32,202 nucleotides of DNA from the NCBI GenBank assembly GCA_041748175.1, contig JBGTDU010000082.1, positions 1 to 32,202 of the forward strand. Direction: 5' to 3'. Position numbers and translations under genes: made by a program. Every line of letters begins with the position of its first letter. The stretch's first letter is position 1. This DNA is from JAHEJB01 sp041748175. Lineage in GTDB: Bacteria > Bacteroidota > Rhodothermia > Rhodothermales > Rubricoccaceae. Shown in pieces: positions 1-7,551 of this stretch. The notes beneath the pieces are model-generated. The model saw only the letters and a program-made list of their open reading frames with translations, was not told the DNA's origin and did not search any database.

Positions 1-120
1 GAACGCCGGCAGCAGCGGGAAGATCATGTCGCTCGACATGTCCGTCAGCAGGCTGACGGCACCGAGAGCCCAGACCGTGCGCGAGAGGGTCCGGCGTTTG
101 AGAGTGGCCTCAGGCCTCAA
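1..120 (-). CDS. MFS transporter, N-terminal fragment (runs off left edge)
   Basis: Forty codons are visible on the minus strand, beginning at a TTG at 118-120 and leaving the window in frame at base 1. The peptide contains TVWALGAVSLLTDMSSDM followed by IFPLLPAF. This is the first transmembrane helix and loop typical of a group of major facilitator superfamily permeases (SLLTD.SSEMIYPLLP pattern). The frame is closed upstream by a TAA, so TTG is the only reasonable start before the first helix. The start overlaps the last 11 bases of the AtuA-family gene in another frame, which suggests translational coupling in one transcript. The substrate cannot be inferred. The family call rests on about 27 residues. 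Confidence 0.7.
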   Translation of the reverse strand, partial: MRPEATLKRRTLSRTVWALGAVSLLTDMSSDMIFPLLPAF

Positions 121-1477
121 GGAGGGTTACCTGTGTCGTCACGCGATCCTTCGGAATCAACGCAGGCCAGTAGGCGATTACCTCACTCGGTCGCGGTCGG
201 CCACCCGCAAACCCCGTCACAGCACTCGGGCCAGTCAGGATAAGCGGCGCGATTTCGCGGCCGAAGACTTCGATGGCCTCCTTGTCTTGCCCGCGAACCG
301 AGACGCGGAGCATTACTTCGTCCAGATCCACTTCTTTGGCAGCCGCGGCCTTCGGATCTTCGCAAAGTGCGTTCAGGCCGATGAGCTCGGCACGGTATTC
401 GTCGAACTCTAGCCCAAGATTGTCGAGCCGCTTTTTGAGGATATCAGCGGCGGCGCGGGCTTTCTTCGCAGCGTCCGGCCAGGCGTAGACGAGCGTGGAC
501 GTGGCCTTCCAGCCGTCGGCGTAGGCGGCGGAGACTTTGTAGAAATCGGTGTTCGGTTCGCCTGTAATCCCGCGGACGTGGACGCGGTCGCTGCCCTCGT
601 TTTCGAGGTGGATGGACGTGAAGTCCGCGATGCAGTCGGGCGTGATGTAGTCCCTCGGATCGCCAATTTCGTAGAGGAGCTGCTCGGAGACCGTCCCGAC
701 CGAAACGAGCCCGCCGGTCCCTTCGTGCTTGGTGACGGTGAACGTGCCGTCTGGCCGTGCTTCCACAATCGGAAAGCCGATCTCCGCCATGTTGGGCACG
801 GTTTCCCAATCCGTAAAGTTGCCGCCGGACGACTGCGCGCCACACTCCAGAATATGCCCCGCCACGGTCCCTGCCGCCATTTTGTCCCAGTCCTCCATCG
901 ACCAGCCGAACTCGTGGATCATTGGCGCGAGTGTGAGGCCGGTGTCTGTGGTCCGGCCCGTCACGACGACATCCGCGCCCAACCGAAGAGCTTCAACAAT
1001 TGGACCGGCACCCAGGTAGGCATTGGCGCTCACGAGTTGCTCGCGCACGCTGGACATCGGTTCGCCCGTCTCCATGTGTTTCATTTCAACGCCATCCGCC
1101 AGCAACTCGTCCAACTGATTGAGCAGGTCGTCGCCCGTCACAACCGCCACTTTCAATCCAGTGATGCCGCGTTCGCGAGCGTTCCGCATGATGGCATCCG
1201 CGCAACCCGTGGGGTTCACGCCGCCTGCGTTGGAGATAATCGTAAATCCCTTTTCCTTGATATCAGGAAGCAGCTCCGTCACCACATCCACGTAGTCGCG
1301 CGCGTAGCCCAGCTCCGGGTTGCGCAGCTTCTGCTTCTGCATGATGGACATGGTCACCTCCGCGAGGTAGTCCATCACCAGATAGTCGATGGGGCCGTTG
1401 CGGGCCTGGTCGATGGGCGCGCGCTGGAGGTCGCCCCAGAAGCCCTGCCCGGAGGCGATGCGGATGATGGGTTTCAT
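110..1477 (-). CDS. AtuA-family protein (DUF1446)
   Basis: This 455-residue protein has the features of the acyclic terpene utilisation AtuA family (DUF1446): an N-terminal IRIASGQGFWGD segment, an Asn/Gly-rich TIISNAGGVNPTGCADA segment near residues 79-95, VVTGRTTDTGLTLAPMIHEFGW near 170-190, and GPSAVTGFAGGRPRPSEVIAYW near the end. Family members occur in citronellol/geranyl-CoA breakdown and in many clusters of unknown substrate. The length fits the stand-alone form, without the DUF4387 tail some homologues carry. It is probably cytoplasmic. The following MFS gene overlaps its stop, so a transported substrate may be involved. The family is well supported but the reaction is not known. No acyl-CoA carboxylase genes lie nearby, so true terpene catabolism is not indicated. 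Confidence 0.88.
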   Translation of the reverse strand: MKPIIRIASGQGFWGDLQRAPIDQARNGPIDYLVMDYLAEVTMSIMQKQKLRNPELGYARDYVDVVTELLPDIKEKGFTIISNAGGVNPTGCADAIMRNARERGITGLKVAVVTGDDLLNQLDELLADGVEMKHMETGEPMSSVREQLVSANAYLGAGPIVEALRLGADVVVTGRTTDTGLTLAPMIHEFGWSMEDWDKMAAGTVAGHILECGAQSSGGNFTDWETVPNMAEIGFPIVEARPDGTFTVTKHEGTGGLVSVGTVSEQLLYEIGDPRDYITPDCIADFTSIHLENEGSDRVHVRGITGEPNTDFYKVSAAYADGWKATSTLVYAWPDAAKKARAAADILKKRLDNLGLEFDEYRAELIGLNALCEDPKAAAAKEVDLDEVMLRVSVRGQDKEAIEVFGREIAPLILTGPSAVTGFAGGRPRPSEVIAYWPALIPKDRVTTQVTLLEA

Positions 1478-1643
1478 GTGGTGGTTGGTGGTCGGTGGTT
1501 ATTAATTCGTCGATCTGGGGAGGCCCAACTGTCAACTTACCAAGGCAGGTCCGTGTTACCGGCATCTTTAGGAGCGAAGCAACGAAGGATCTCCAGAGCA
1601 GCCTCGTCAGACAGAAACGTTCTCCTTCCGCATCCCAACCGTC

Positions 1644-1725
1644 GTAGAGACGCCTCGGTGAGGCGTCTACCTTTGGGGAATGCTGTGCGCCGCTATTTGT
1701 TAGACGCCCTTCTGGGCGTCTCTAC
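1644..1725. repeat. REPIN-like double hairpin
   Basis: Two imperfect palindromes lie 30 bases apart. The first (1644-1670) pairs GTAGAGACGCCTC with GAGGCGTCTAC around GGT. The second (1701-1725) has AGACGCCC / GGGCGTCT around TTCT. The outer arms (1644-1654 and 1715-1725) are perfect 11-base inverted repeats of each other, and the inner arms (1662-1669 and 1701-1708) pair over 8 bases. The whole 82-base block can therefore fold as one long hairpin. Two inverted REP units forming a long hairpin is the definition of a REPIN. It sits between the 3' end of the DUF6503 gene and the promoter side of the AtuA gene. No RAYT transposase is in the window. Confidence 0.65.
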
Positions 1726-1733
1726 GGGAGCTT

Positions 1734-2498
1734 CTAATGGAGTTCAACCACCCTCACATCCTCCAACAGAACATCCGAAACAACCCGAAGCTCGCCGGCC
1801 TCGTACATCAAGCCCATTTCAGCGAGGTCGGTCCCCGCATCGGCAGTAAAGTTGCGGTAGTCCTGCACGCGGAAGCCACCGACGTCGCGGACGTTGCCCG
1901 CTTCGCGGAAGCGGATGCCGGTCGCGTTCGGGCCTGTTTCGTCGGCGCCGAGGACGTACGAATAGGCGAGGTAGTCCATCGTGTGGCGTTCTGCGTGAAA
2001 CCAGTAGACGAACACATCCTGGTAGTCGCGTCCGCCACCCCCCTGGGCGAACGTGACTTCAATCATGTCGTAGGCTTCCCCTTTTATTGTCTGCGAACCC
2101 ACGTATCGTTTCTGCGCGGCCGCATCGTTCAGCGGAAGCGGAAGCAGCGCGAAATAGGCAACCGAGATCAGGTCCGTATTGATGCGCCGCGTGGTGATGG
2201 AATCGATCTCAACCGCCTCGCCCCCGATGAATCTCCGAGCACCATCGTTGTCCACGACATCTTCGATGGCCTGCCCGAGGGAATCCGATGTCGTGCGCTT
2301 GTACGCAAACCGGCCACCGTCCCTCTCCACGGAAAACGGCGTACCGCGGAACGTAAACGAGAGTTTCCCCCCATCCATAGCCTCGCCGCCGTGTGCTTCT
2401 ATGGCAGCATCTACAATAGCCTGGGGATCATCCTGACTTTCGGACGCACATCCTGCAACGAAGAGAACAGTCAGAAGAATGAGCGGCGATCTAGGCAT
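1734..2498 (-). CDS. DUF6503 family lipoprotein
   Basis: The protein has 254 residues. The N-terminus MPRSPLILLTVLFVAGC is a lipoprotein signal with the lipid-modified cysteine at residue 17. Next come AIVDAAIEAHGG (about 27-38) and a beta-rich body with FTFRGTPFSVERDGGRFAYKR, characteristic of DUF6503, a Bacteroidota-type periplasmic or outer-membrane lipoprotein family of unknown function with a LolA-like feel. The ATG lies inside the end of ackA (8-base overlap, ATGCCTAG), so it is probably translated from the ackA transcript. Database entries sometimes mislabel this family as an aldolase; nothing here supports an enzyme. The role is unknown. Confidence 0.82.
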   Translation of the reverse strand: MPRSPLILLTVLFVAGCASESQDDPQAIVDAAIEAHGGEAMDGGKLSFTFRGTPFSVERDGGRFAYKRTTSDSLGQAIEDVVDNDGARRFIGGEAVEIDSITTRRINTDLISVAYFALLPLPLNDAAAQKRYVGSQTIKGEAYDMIEVTFAQGGGGRDYQDVFVYWFHAERHTMDYLAYSYVLGADETGPNATGIRFREAGNVRDVGGFRVQDYRNFTADAGTDLAEMGLMYEAGELRVVSDVLLEDVRVVELH

Positions 2499-3705
2499 AG
2501 GGGCTCTTTTTTGTCGCGATGGCCAGTTTCATAGCGTCCTGTGCGATGACGAGTTCTTCATTCGTGGGCACCACCCAGACCTGAACGCGGTTATCGTCGG
2601 CAGATATTTTGGTCTCAGATCCGTTGCCCGATGCGTTGCGACCGGCGTCCAGTTCGATTCCTAGCCCATCAAGATCCGCGCAGACCTGCGCCCGGATTAC
2701 GTCGGAGTAGGTTCCAATGCCCGCCGTGAAAGCAATCGCGTCGCAGCCGTTGAGCGCGGCCATGTACATCCCGAGGTAGCGCTTGATTTGATAACAGAAA
2801 ACTTCGACGGCCTGCTGACAGCGAACATCACCCTTGTCGGCTTCCTCCAGCAGATCGCGCATATCGCCAGCGTACCCGGAGAGGCCGAGCAAACCGGAGT
2901 AGCGGTTGAGCAGGGCGTGGACTTCGGCCAATGTCATCTCCTCTTTGTCTACGATGTCGAATATGAGGCTTGGGTCGATGTCGCCGCATCGCGTTCCCAT
3001 AACAAGTCCGGCGACTGGTGTCATGCCCATCGACGTGTCCACAGACTTCCCATCCCGAATCGCGGCCATCGAACAGCCGTTGCCGAGATGGCAGATGATG
3101 ACTTTGCTGGCGTCGGGTTGCAATCCCGCCAACTCATACAACCGGCGGCTGACGAAAGCGTAGCTCGTTCCGTGGAAACCATAACGCCGCATTTTGTGGC
3201 GGCGATAGAGGCGGTTGGGGAGCGCGTAGAGGTACGCCCTGGGCGCCAGCGTCTGATGAAAGGCCGTGTCAAAAACGGCAATGTGCGGGACGTCGGGAAA
3301 AGCTTGTTGCGCCGCCTGAATGCCTTTCAGGTTTGCCGGATTGTGGAGCGGCGCTAGATCGAAGGCGTCGCGGATGGCTGTTATCACTTCCTCATCGATG
3401 AGAACAGACTCGGCGAACTGCTCGCCTCCATGCACAACCCGGTGGCCCACGGCTTCTACGTTTCCGTCTCCCTCAATGCCGGGATGATCGCGGAGTTGCT
3501 GAAGGAGGAATTCCAAGGCGGCGCTATGATCACCGGCATCCAGGCTTTCCCGCATCGGCTTGTCATCTCCAACCTGAAACGTTGCCAGCGCGGCAACCGC
3601 ACCGATGCGCTCGACGTGGCCGGAGGCGATCTCGCGGCCCTCCGGCATCGTGAGTAAATCAAACTTGAGCGACGATGAGCCGCAGTTGACGACGAGGATG
3701 TTCAT
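2491..3705 (-). CDS. ackA: Acetate kinase
   Basis: This 404-residue cytoplasmic enzyme interconverts acetate plus ATP with acetyl phosphate plus ADP. The start at 3703-3705 is chosen because the family begins MNILVVNCGSSSLKF; an upstream in-frame ATG would add 11 unusual residues, and GAAGG lies a few bases before the chosen ATG. Family residues are in place: N7, S10 and S12; HRVVHGG with R89; H121; D146; FHGTSY with H178; HLGNG (206-210); MGTRCGDIDP with R239; and the late PTNEEL (380-385). One oddity is that the usual TAGIGEN motif reads TAGIGTY (327-333). No phosphotransacetylase gene is adjacent. The gene overlaps the downstream lipoprotein start and is divergent from parDE. Confidence 0.95.
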   Translation of the reverse strand: MNILVVNCGSSSLKFDLLTMPEGREIASGHVERIGAVAALATFQVGDDKPMRESLDAGDHSAALEFLLQQLRDHPGIEGDGNVEAVGHRVVHGGEQFAESVLIDEEVITAIRDAFDLAPLHNPANLKGIQAAQQAFPDVPHIAVFDTAFHQTLAPRAYLYALPNRLYRRHKMRRYGFHGTSYAFVSRRLYELAGLQPDASKVIICHLGNGCSMAAIRDGKSVDTSMGMTPVAGLVMGTRCGDIDPSLIFDIVDKEEMTLAEVHALLNRYSGLLGLSGYAGDMRDLLEEADKGDVRCQQAVEVFCYQIKRYLGMYMAALNGCDAIAFTAGIGTYSDVIRAQVCADLDGLGIELDAGRNASGNGSETKISADDNRVQVWVVPTNEELVIAQDAMKLAIATKKSPYA

Positions 3706-3773
3706 AGGCCTTCGATTCGGGTGAGCGTAGGATTCCACCCAACGTAATCACACGGCCGGAACCTATTGGCAAT

Positions 3774-3786
3774 GTCAACAATTGAC
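3774..3786. promoter_or_regulatory. Candidate ParD operator palindrome
   Basis: GTCAA and TTGAC form perfect 5-base arms around CAA, 25 bases upstream of the parD ATG and 68 bases upstream of the ackA start on the other strand. ParD-type ribbon-helix-helix antitoxins usually bind a short palindrome at their own promoter, and this is the best one in the 106-base gap. The assignment is an inference from position and symmetry only. Confidence 0.35.
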
Positions 3787-3811
3787 TTCGTCCGCCTGAT
3801 CAGTCGCAGTC

Positions 3812-4075
3812 ATGAACGTATCACTTCCCAAAAAGCAAGAGCAGTACGTGAAGAGCCTTGTTGAGAATGGCCGTTACAAGTCAGCATCGGAGGTCGTCCA
3901 GACGGGCCTGCGGATGCTTGAGGAGCAGGAGGACATCAACAAACAGAAGCTGGAAGAGTTGAAGCGGCTTATTCAGGAGGGCGTGGATAGCGGACCGACC
4001 GAACCGCTCGACATGGAGGAAATCAAAGCCGCGGCGCGCCGACAGTTTGAGCGCCGTCAGGGCCGCGCCGCGTAA
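3812..4075 (+). CDS. parD: ParD-family antitoxin
   Basis: An 87-residue protein beginning MNVSLPKKQEQYVKSLVENGRYKSASEVV matches the ribbon-helix-helix ParD/CC2985 antitoxin family. The first strand (NVSLPKK) pairs as a dimer to bind DNA, followed by helices through RMLEEQE. The charged C-terminal half (KLEELKRLIQEGVDSG...EIKAAARRQ) is the usual toxin-neutralising tail. It lies one base upstream of the toxin gene, the standard antitoxin-first order. Autorepression through the palindrome at 3774-3786 is likely. Confidence 0.92.
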   Translation: MNVSLPKKQEQYVKSLVENGRYKSASEVVQTGLRMLEEQEDINKQKLEELKRLIQEGVDSGPTEPLDMEEIKAAARRQFERRQGRAA

Positions 4076-4076
4076 G

Positions 4077-4373
4077 ATGTCGCTGCGCATCGACAGGCTT
4101 CCGGCGGCTAGGCTCGACCTTATTGAAATCTGGAGTTACATAGCCGCCGACAATCTGGAAGCCGCTGATCGTGTCCTGAACGCGATAAACGCGAGCATCA
4201 ACCGTCTGGCCGAGTATCCGGAACTGGGCCGAGCGCGTGGAGAGATCCGCAAAAACCTTCGCTGCATCGTATCTGGCAACTACGTGGTGTTCTACACGCC
4301 CCTGCAAGAGGTGATTGAGGTCGTTCGCTTAATTCGTGCGGAACGAGACATCTCACCCACAATGCTCTGCTAA
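4077..4373 (+). CDS. parE: ParE-family toxin
   Basis: A 98-residue RelE/ParE-superfamily toxin. I chose the ATG at 4077, one base after the parD stop, rather than an upstream start inside parD, because MSLRIDRLPAARLDLIEIWSYIA is the normal family beginning. Typical features follow: a helical hairpin with A-x-R-v-l-n-a-I, then RLAEYPELGRAR (about 43-54), then strands carrying CIVSGNYVVFYTPL and VVRLIRAERD near the end. ParE toxins generally poison DNA gyrase; some RelE-like relatives cut mRNA, so the target is a family inference. A 7-base stem-loop follows the stop. Confidence 0.9.
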   Translation: MSLRIDRLPAARLDLIEIWSYIAADNLEAADRVLNAINASINRLAEYPELGRARGEIRKNLRCIVSGNYVVFYTPLQEVIEVVRLIRAERDISPTMLC

Positions 4374-4381
4374 ACAGAAGT

Positions 4382-4402
4382 AGAACCGCCTCAACCGGTT
4401 CT
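4382..4402 (+). terminator. Stem-loop after parE
   Basis: A perfect 7-base stem, AGAACCG / CGGTTCT, encloses a 7-base loop nine bases after the parE stop. No T-tract follows, so it may be a weak or factor-assisted terminator or an mRNA-end stabiliser. Confidence 0.35.
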
Positions 4403-4457
4403 CGGCAGAACGCAATCACACCGCCGCTGTTCTACCTGACCACCTAACCACTCTCTC

Positions 4458-4709
4458 GTGGTCGAATCCGACTTCTATATTGCCATTGCTGTGTCCTTCG
4501 TCGGCTTCTTCGTTTTGGCGTTTGTGCTTCTCTTCCCCGTCTATCGCTTCATGAAACGGGAAGAAAAGCGAAGCGAAGCATGGACCGATCATGCGATTGC
4601 CGAGCGCAGAAAGCAGGCGCTGGAAAGGGCAGAGCGCGCGAGTTCCGAAGGTGATGGTGCAGGAGGGCCGGGTGCACCGCCCGAGCTAAGAAAGGATCAT
4701 TCGACGTAG
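4458..4709 (+). CDS. Small single-pass membrane protein, unknown
   Basis: An 83-residue frame starting at GTG (4458-4460). Residues about 6-31 (FYIAIAVSFVGFFVLAFVLLFPVYRF) form one clear transmembrane helix. A strongly charged cytoplasmic-type tail follows (KREEKRSEAWTDHAIAERRKQALERAERA), probably helical or coiled coil, then a Gly/Pro-rich end. Its last 13 bases overlap the 3' end of the convergent ComEA-like gene. I recognise no family. The plausible topology and biased tail make it more likely real than chance, but no homologue can be named. Confidence 0.5.
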   Translation: MVESDFYIAIAVSFVGFFVLAFVLLFPVYRFMKREEKRSEAWTDHAIAERRKQALERAERASSEGDGAGGPGAPPELRKDHST

Positions 4710-5239
4710 ATCCACGGCGCCATCTTCTCGAGCGTCTTTTCGCCAATCCCGCGAACGTTGACCACTTGATTAATGTTCGTGAATGGCCCGATCTCCTGCC
4801 GGTACGCGATGATGCGCCCCGCGAGCGCAGGCCCGATTCGCGGCAGGCGCTGAAGCATCGCCGCATCCGCTGTGTTAATGTTCATCCGAACCGGAGTATT
4901 GGCAGCCGACGTGCTCCGCGTCCGGGGCGTGTTCGTCCTACGGCCGGGAGGTGTGTCTGCAAAACCCGAGGTGGGAATGACAACCGAATCAGCCGGAACA
5001 ATCCGCGTAGCAAACTGGACGGGCATTGTGGATCCAGATGCTTCTGCGTTCGCCAGACTATCTCGTTCCGCCCATTGGTCGTCCGCGTCGTCAAACAGAT
5101 TGGCCGCGGGCGATTCTGGCTGGCCCTGAAGCTGCCGGACGCCGAAGCCAATCACTAGCGCCCCGCAAATGACAAGGATGGCCGAAGCCTCGATGCCTGT
5201 AATGGATAGTCGCTGCTGGAGGCGATAGATTCGGTTCAT
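4697..5239 (-). CDS. comEA: ComEA-like helix-hairpin-helix protein
   Basis: The protein has 180 residues. Residues about 16-35 form one N-terminal membrane anchor (IEASAILVICGALVIGFGV). A low-complexity linker of about 80 residues follows, then a C-terminal ComEA domain: MNINTADAAMLQRLPRIGP (about 119-137), AGRIIAYRQEIGPF and INQVVNVRGIGEKTLEKM (156-173). That is two helix-hairpin-helix motifs (LPRIGP and VRGIGE) that bind double-stranded DNA without sequence specificity. ComEA holds incoming DNA at the membrane during natural transformation; in Bacteroidota-like bacteria such single-domain forms are common, and competence is not shown by this gene alone. It is divergent from recO across about 104 bases. 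Confidence 0.85.
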   Translation of the reverse strand: MNRIYRLQQRLSITGIEASAILVICGALVIGFGVRQLQGQPESPAANLFDDADDQWAERDSLANAEASGSTMPVQFATRIVPADSVVIPTSGFADTPPGRRTNTPRTRSTSAANTPVRMNINTADAAMLQRLPRIGPALAGRIIAYRQEIGPFTNINQVVNVRGIGEKTLEKMAPWIYVE

Positions 5240-5343
5240 GACTCGCGAGGGATTGCGTTTCCGTTGACGCTATCCTAGACATCTGAATGCCAGAGACCTA
5301 ACCACCGGCCACGTCTCTTCACGCTGATTCCATAAACCGGCTC

Positions 5344-6108
5344 ATGATCGTTCGGACCGATGCCGTGGTTCTCCGCGCTTTCGACTACAGTGAGACCAGT
5401 ACTATCGCGACGCTTCTAACACGCCGCGACGGCGTGATCAGCGTGCTCGCGCGCGGCGCGCGGCGACCCAAGAGCCGCTTCGGGGCCACGCTTCAGCCAA
5501 TGGCGTACGTCCAGATCGTGTACTACCTGAAGGAAGCGCGCACGCTGCAAACCCTCAAGGAAGCTGCTCACGTCCAACGCTTCCCCGAATTGACGGCCAA
5601 CCTAGATCGCGTCACCGTTGGCCTCCGAATTGTTGAGCTCGTCCGCGCGATGCTTGAGGAGGGCGACAGTCACCCCATGGTGCTCAAGCTGGTTGTGGAG
5701 ACGCTCGCCTGGCTGAACCTCGCGGACGAACGCGTGACCAATGCCCTGCCCTGGTTCCAATTGCGCCTCGCCTCCATGCTCGGCTTTTCGCCACACGTCC
5801 AGAAAAATGACCTCGAAGCCCTCGGAGTAGATGGCGGGTACCTCCTCCTCGACAGTGGCGGTACGGGCCCGGCTAGCAACGGGAGGAATTCCGTCAAGGC
5901 CTCAAGAGCGGCACTTCGGGCATTTGCCATCTTTGCCCGTACGGATTTGGAGACGGCCGGGCGGATGGACCTCGACGTTGGCTGTCGCCGTGAGGTGGAG
6001 ACGCTGGTCGACGCGTATCTCGGCCACCATATTGACGGCAGATTCCCGGACCGCGTGCGGAAAGTGACCGGACAGTTGGAGAGTGGCCTGGCACGGCTCC
6101 CGAAGTAG
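5344..6108 (+). CDS. recO: DNA repair protein RecO
   Basis: The protein has 254 residues, the usual RecO length. The N-terminal OB-fold begins IVRTDAVVLRAFDYSETSTIATLLTRRDGVISVLARGARRPKSRFG (residues 2-47), a classic RecO opening. The helical C-terminal part includes VGLRIVELVRAMLEEGDSHP and LPWFQLRLASMLGFSP. RecO works with RecR to load RecA on SSB-coated single-stranded DNA in gap repair. The four-cysteine zinc site found in many RecO proteins after the GFSP segment is absent here (KNDLEALGVDGGYLLLDSGG), as in several other lineages. The ATG at 5344 fits the family start exactly. Confidence 0.94.
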   Translation: MIVRTDAVVLRAFDYSETSTIATLLTRRDGVISVLARGARRPKSRFGATLQPMAYVQIVYYLKEARTLQTLKEAAHVQRFPELTANLDRVTVGLRIVELVRAMLEEGDSHPMVLKLVVETLAWLNLADERVTNALPWFQLRLASMLGFSPHVQKNDLEALGVDGGYLLLDSGGTGPASNGRNSVKASRAALRAFAIFARTDLETAGRMDLDVGCRREVETLVDAYLGHHIDGRFPDRVRKVTGQLESGLARLPK

Positions 6109-6190
6109 TTTTCACGCCATCCTCCACAACAGAACACCATGGCCAGGGGTTGACGTTGGGTCTCCCCTCCCAAAATCATAAATCAACCGC

Positions 6191-6871
6191 ATGATGATCC
6201 GCCGTTCATTCCTGACTTTCGCAGCCGCAACCCTTGCACTTTCCGCGTGCGCAAACGTCGGAGACGCTCCCGAAGCCGAAACCACGCCTGTAGAACGTGT
6301 CGAGACGCCTGAGGAAAGCACATTCACGGGTACGGCGCTTCCTCTGAACCCCAGCAACAGCACGATTGAGTGGACGGCGGCCAAGATTACACGAACCCAC
6401 GAGGGGGGCTTCGGCGCATTCAGTGGCTCGCTCTACCTGGACGGCGAAATGGTTTCGGGGGTGGAACTCATCATCGACGCCACGAGCATTTTCACCGATA
6501 CCGATCGGCTGACTGGCCACCTGAAGAGTGAAGACTTCTTCGAGGTTGCAGTCTATCCGGAGGCCCGGTTCGTGGCCACGTCCTACGAACCTATCGCTGA
6601 CGGCACGGATGCAACCGGCGCGACCCACACGGCGACCGGTACGCTTACCATCCGCGACCAGAGCAACCAGATTGTATTTCCGGTAACGATCGAAGTGACC
6701 GCCGAGACGGTCTCCGCAACGGCAGACTTCATCATTGATCGGCAGCTTTGGGATCTGTCTTTCCCTGGACAGCCAGACGATTTGATCCAGGACGAGGTCC
6801 GAATCAAGCTGGCCGTAGGTGCCGACAGAAACCCCGAAACTGCATCTGAGGAAGTGGTATTGGCCGATTAA
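6191..6871 (+). CDS. YceI-like domain lipoprotein
   Basis: The protein has 226 residues. The lipoprotein signal ends LALSAC with the modified cysteine at residue 20, then an acidic/Thr-rich linker. A YceI-like beta-barrel domain runs from about residue 50 to 213: STIEWTAAKITRTHEGGFGAFSGSLYLDG, then SIFTDTDRLTGHLKSEDFFEVAVYPEARFVAT, then TGTLTIRDQSNQIVFPVTIEV. The DxxRtgHLksxdFFdv and tGtLTIrd motifs are diagnostic. YceI proteins are lipocalin-like carriers of polyisoprenoid or amphipathic molecules. This one is membrane-anchored in the periplasm or outer membrane. Two adjacent ATG codons are possible starts. A perfect 8-base inverted repeat lies just after the stop. Confidence 0.93.
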   Translation: MMIRRSFLTFAAATLALSACANVGDAPEAETTPVERVETPEESTFTGTALPLNPSNSTIEWTAAKITRTHEGGFGAFSGSLYLDGEMVSGVELIIDATSIFTDTDRLTGHLKSEDFFEVAVYPEARFVATSYEPIADGTDATGATHTATGTLTIRDQSNQIVFPVTIEVTAETVSATADFIIDRQLWDLSFPGQPDDLIQDEVRIKLAVGADRNPETASEEVVLAD

Positions 6872-6896
6872 GTCAACGGCGAGCCGCGCCGATACA

Positions 6897-6923
6897 CGTA
6901 CGGTCACCATCGCTAACCGTACG
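6897..6923. repeat. 8-base inverted repeat between two lipoprotein genes
   Basis: CGTACGGT (6897-6904) and ACCGTACG (6916-6923) are perfect complements around an 11-base loop, ending 19 bases before the next ATG. No T-tract follows, so it is not a standard terminator. It could be an operator or a stem in the leader of the downstream lipoprotein mRNA. Confidence 0.4.
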
Positions 6924-6942
6924 CGCGCACGCGCTCTCCGCC

Positions 6943-7491
6943 ATGATTACACGTCGGCTGATACCCGCTTTCGCCGGGTTGGGCGTATTTCTTGGAGCCC
7001 TCGTATTCTTCTCGGGCTGCGACGCCGTCAATTCAAACGACCTCTCCGGAGTCTGGACGGGCACGGCCACATTTACGTCCGACAGCATCCTTGCTGACCA
7101 GAATCTCCACTTCAAGGCGGATTACGAAGCGACGTTCACCTTCCGCATCACCGACGACGGTGGCCTGATCACGGGCACCGTGGAAGGTGCCTTCGACGGA
7201 ATCCGAACGACGACGGAGGCCGGACACGATCCACGGCGAATCACTTTCGATCCATCGACCCCATTCAGCGACGAGCTCTTTGGGACGTTTATCAAGCCCG
7301 TGCTTGAGATGGACGTGCCCGACGGCCCATACGAGGATGATCTCTGGACATTCAACGTTGCGGGCAATGGCGCCAAATTGAACCGATTCCTTACGCACCA
7401 GCATACGGTCACGCTCGCCGACAGCACCGACTTTACGTTCGACATAAACTCGGACGCCTTCTTTGAGATGCGCTATGAGGGTGGAAGCTAG
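6943..7491 (+). CDS. Lipoprotein, unknown function
   Basis: The protein has 182 residues. A signal peptide ends VFFSGC with the lipidated cysteine at residue 26. The body starts DLSGVWTGTATF and alternates short polar strands (HFKADYEATFTFRITDDGGLITGTVEGAFDG), suggesting a small beta-barrel or lipocalin-like fold; SGVWTGT openings are common in such lipoproteins. No motif for catalysis or metal binding is evident. It follows the YceI gene by about 70 bases on the same strand, and a strong terminator follows it, so the two may share a transcript. I do not recognise a named family. Confidence 0.75.
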   Translation: MITRRLIPAFAGLGVFLGALVFFSGCDAVNSNDLSGVWTGTATFTSDSILADQNLHFKADYEATFTFRITDDGGLITGTVEGAFDGIRTTTEAGHDPRRITFDPSTPFSDELFGTFIKPVLEMDVPDGPYEDDLWTFNVAGNGAKLNRFLTHQHTVTLADSTDFTFDINSDAFFEMRYEGGS

Positions 7492-7514
7492 AGCCTATCA
7501 AGGTTTGGGTCGCT

Positions 7515-7551
7515 AGCGGGGTGTTGCGTTTGCGGCACCTCGCTTTTTTTT
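7515..7551 (+). terminator. Rho-independent terminator
   Basis: The stem AGCGGGGTG / CACCTCGCT (nine pairs with one G-T) encloses a 12-base loop and is followed by eight consecutive T. It lies 23 bases after the lipoprotein stop and closes the yceI-lipoprotein unit. Confidence 0.88.

Noticed and set aside
578..1849. 423-codon open frame on the plus strand
   Set aside because: It lies opposite the clear AtuA-family gene, runs through the REPIN-like hairpins, and its protein is His/Arg/Val-rich with no family pattern; a GC-driven shadow.
2707..2727. Loss of the catalytic Mg-binding Glu in acetate kinase
   Set aside because: I first read TAGIGTY as loss of that Glu. The essential late Glu belongs to PTNEEL near the C-terminus and is present, so only the IGEN motif is altered.
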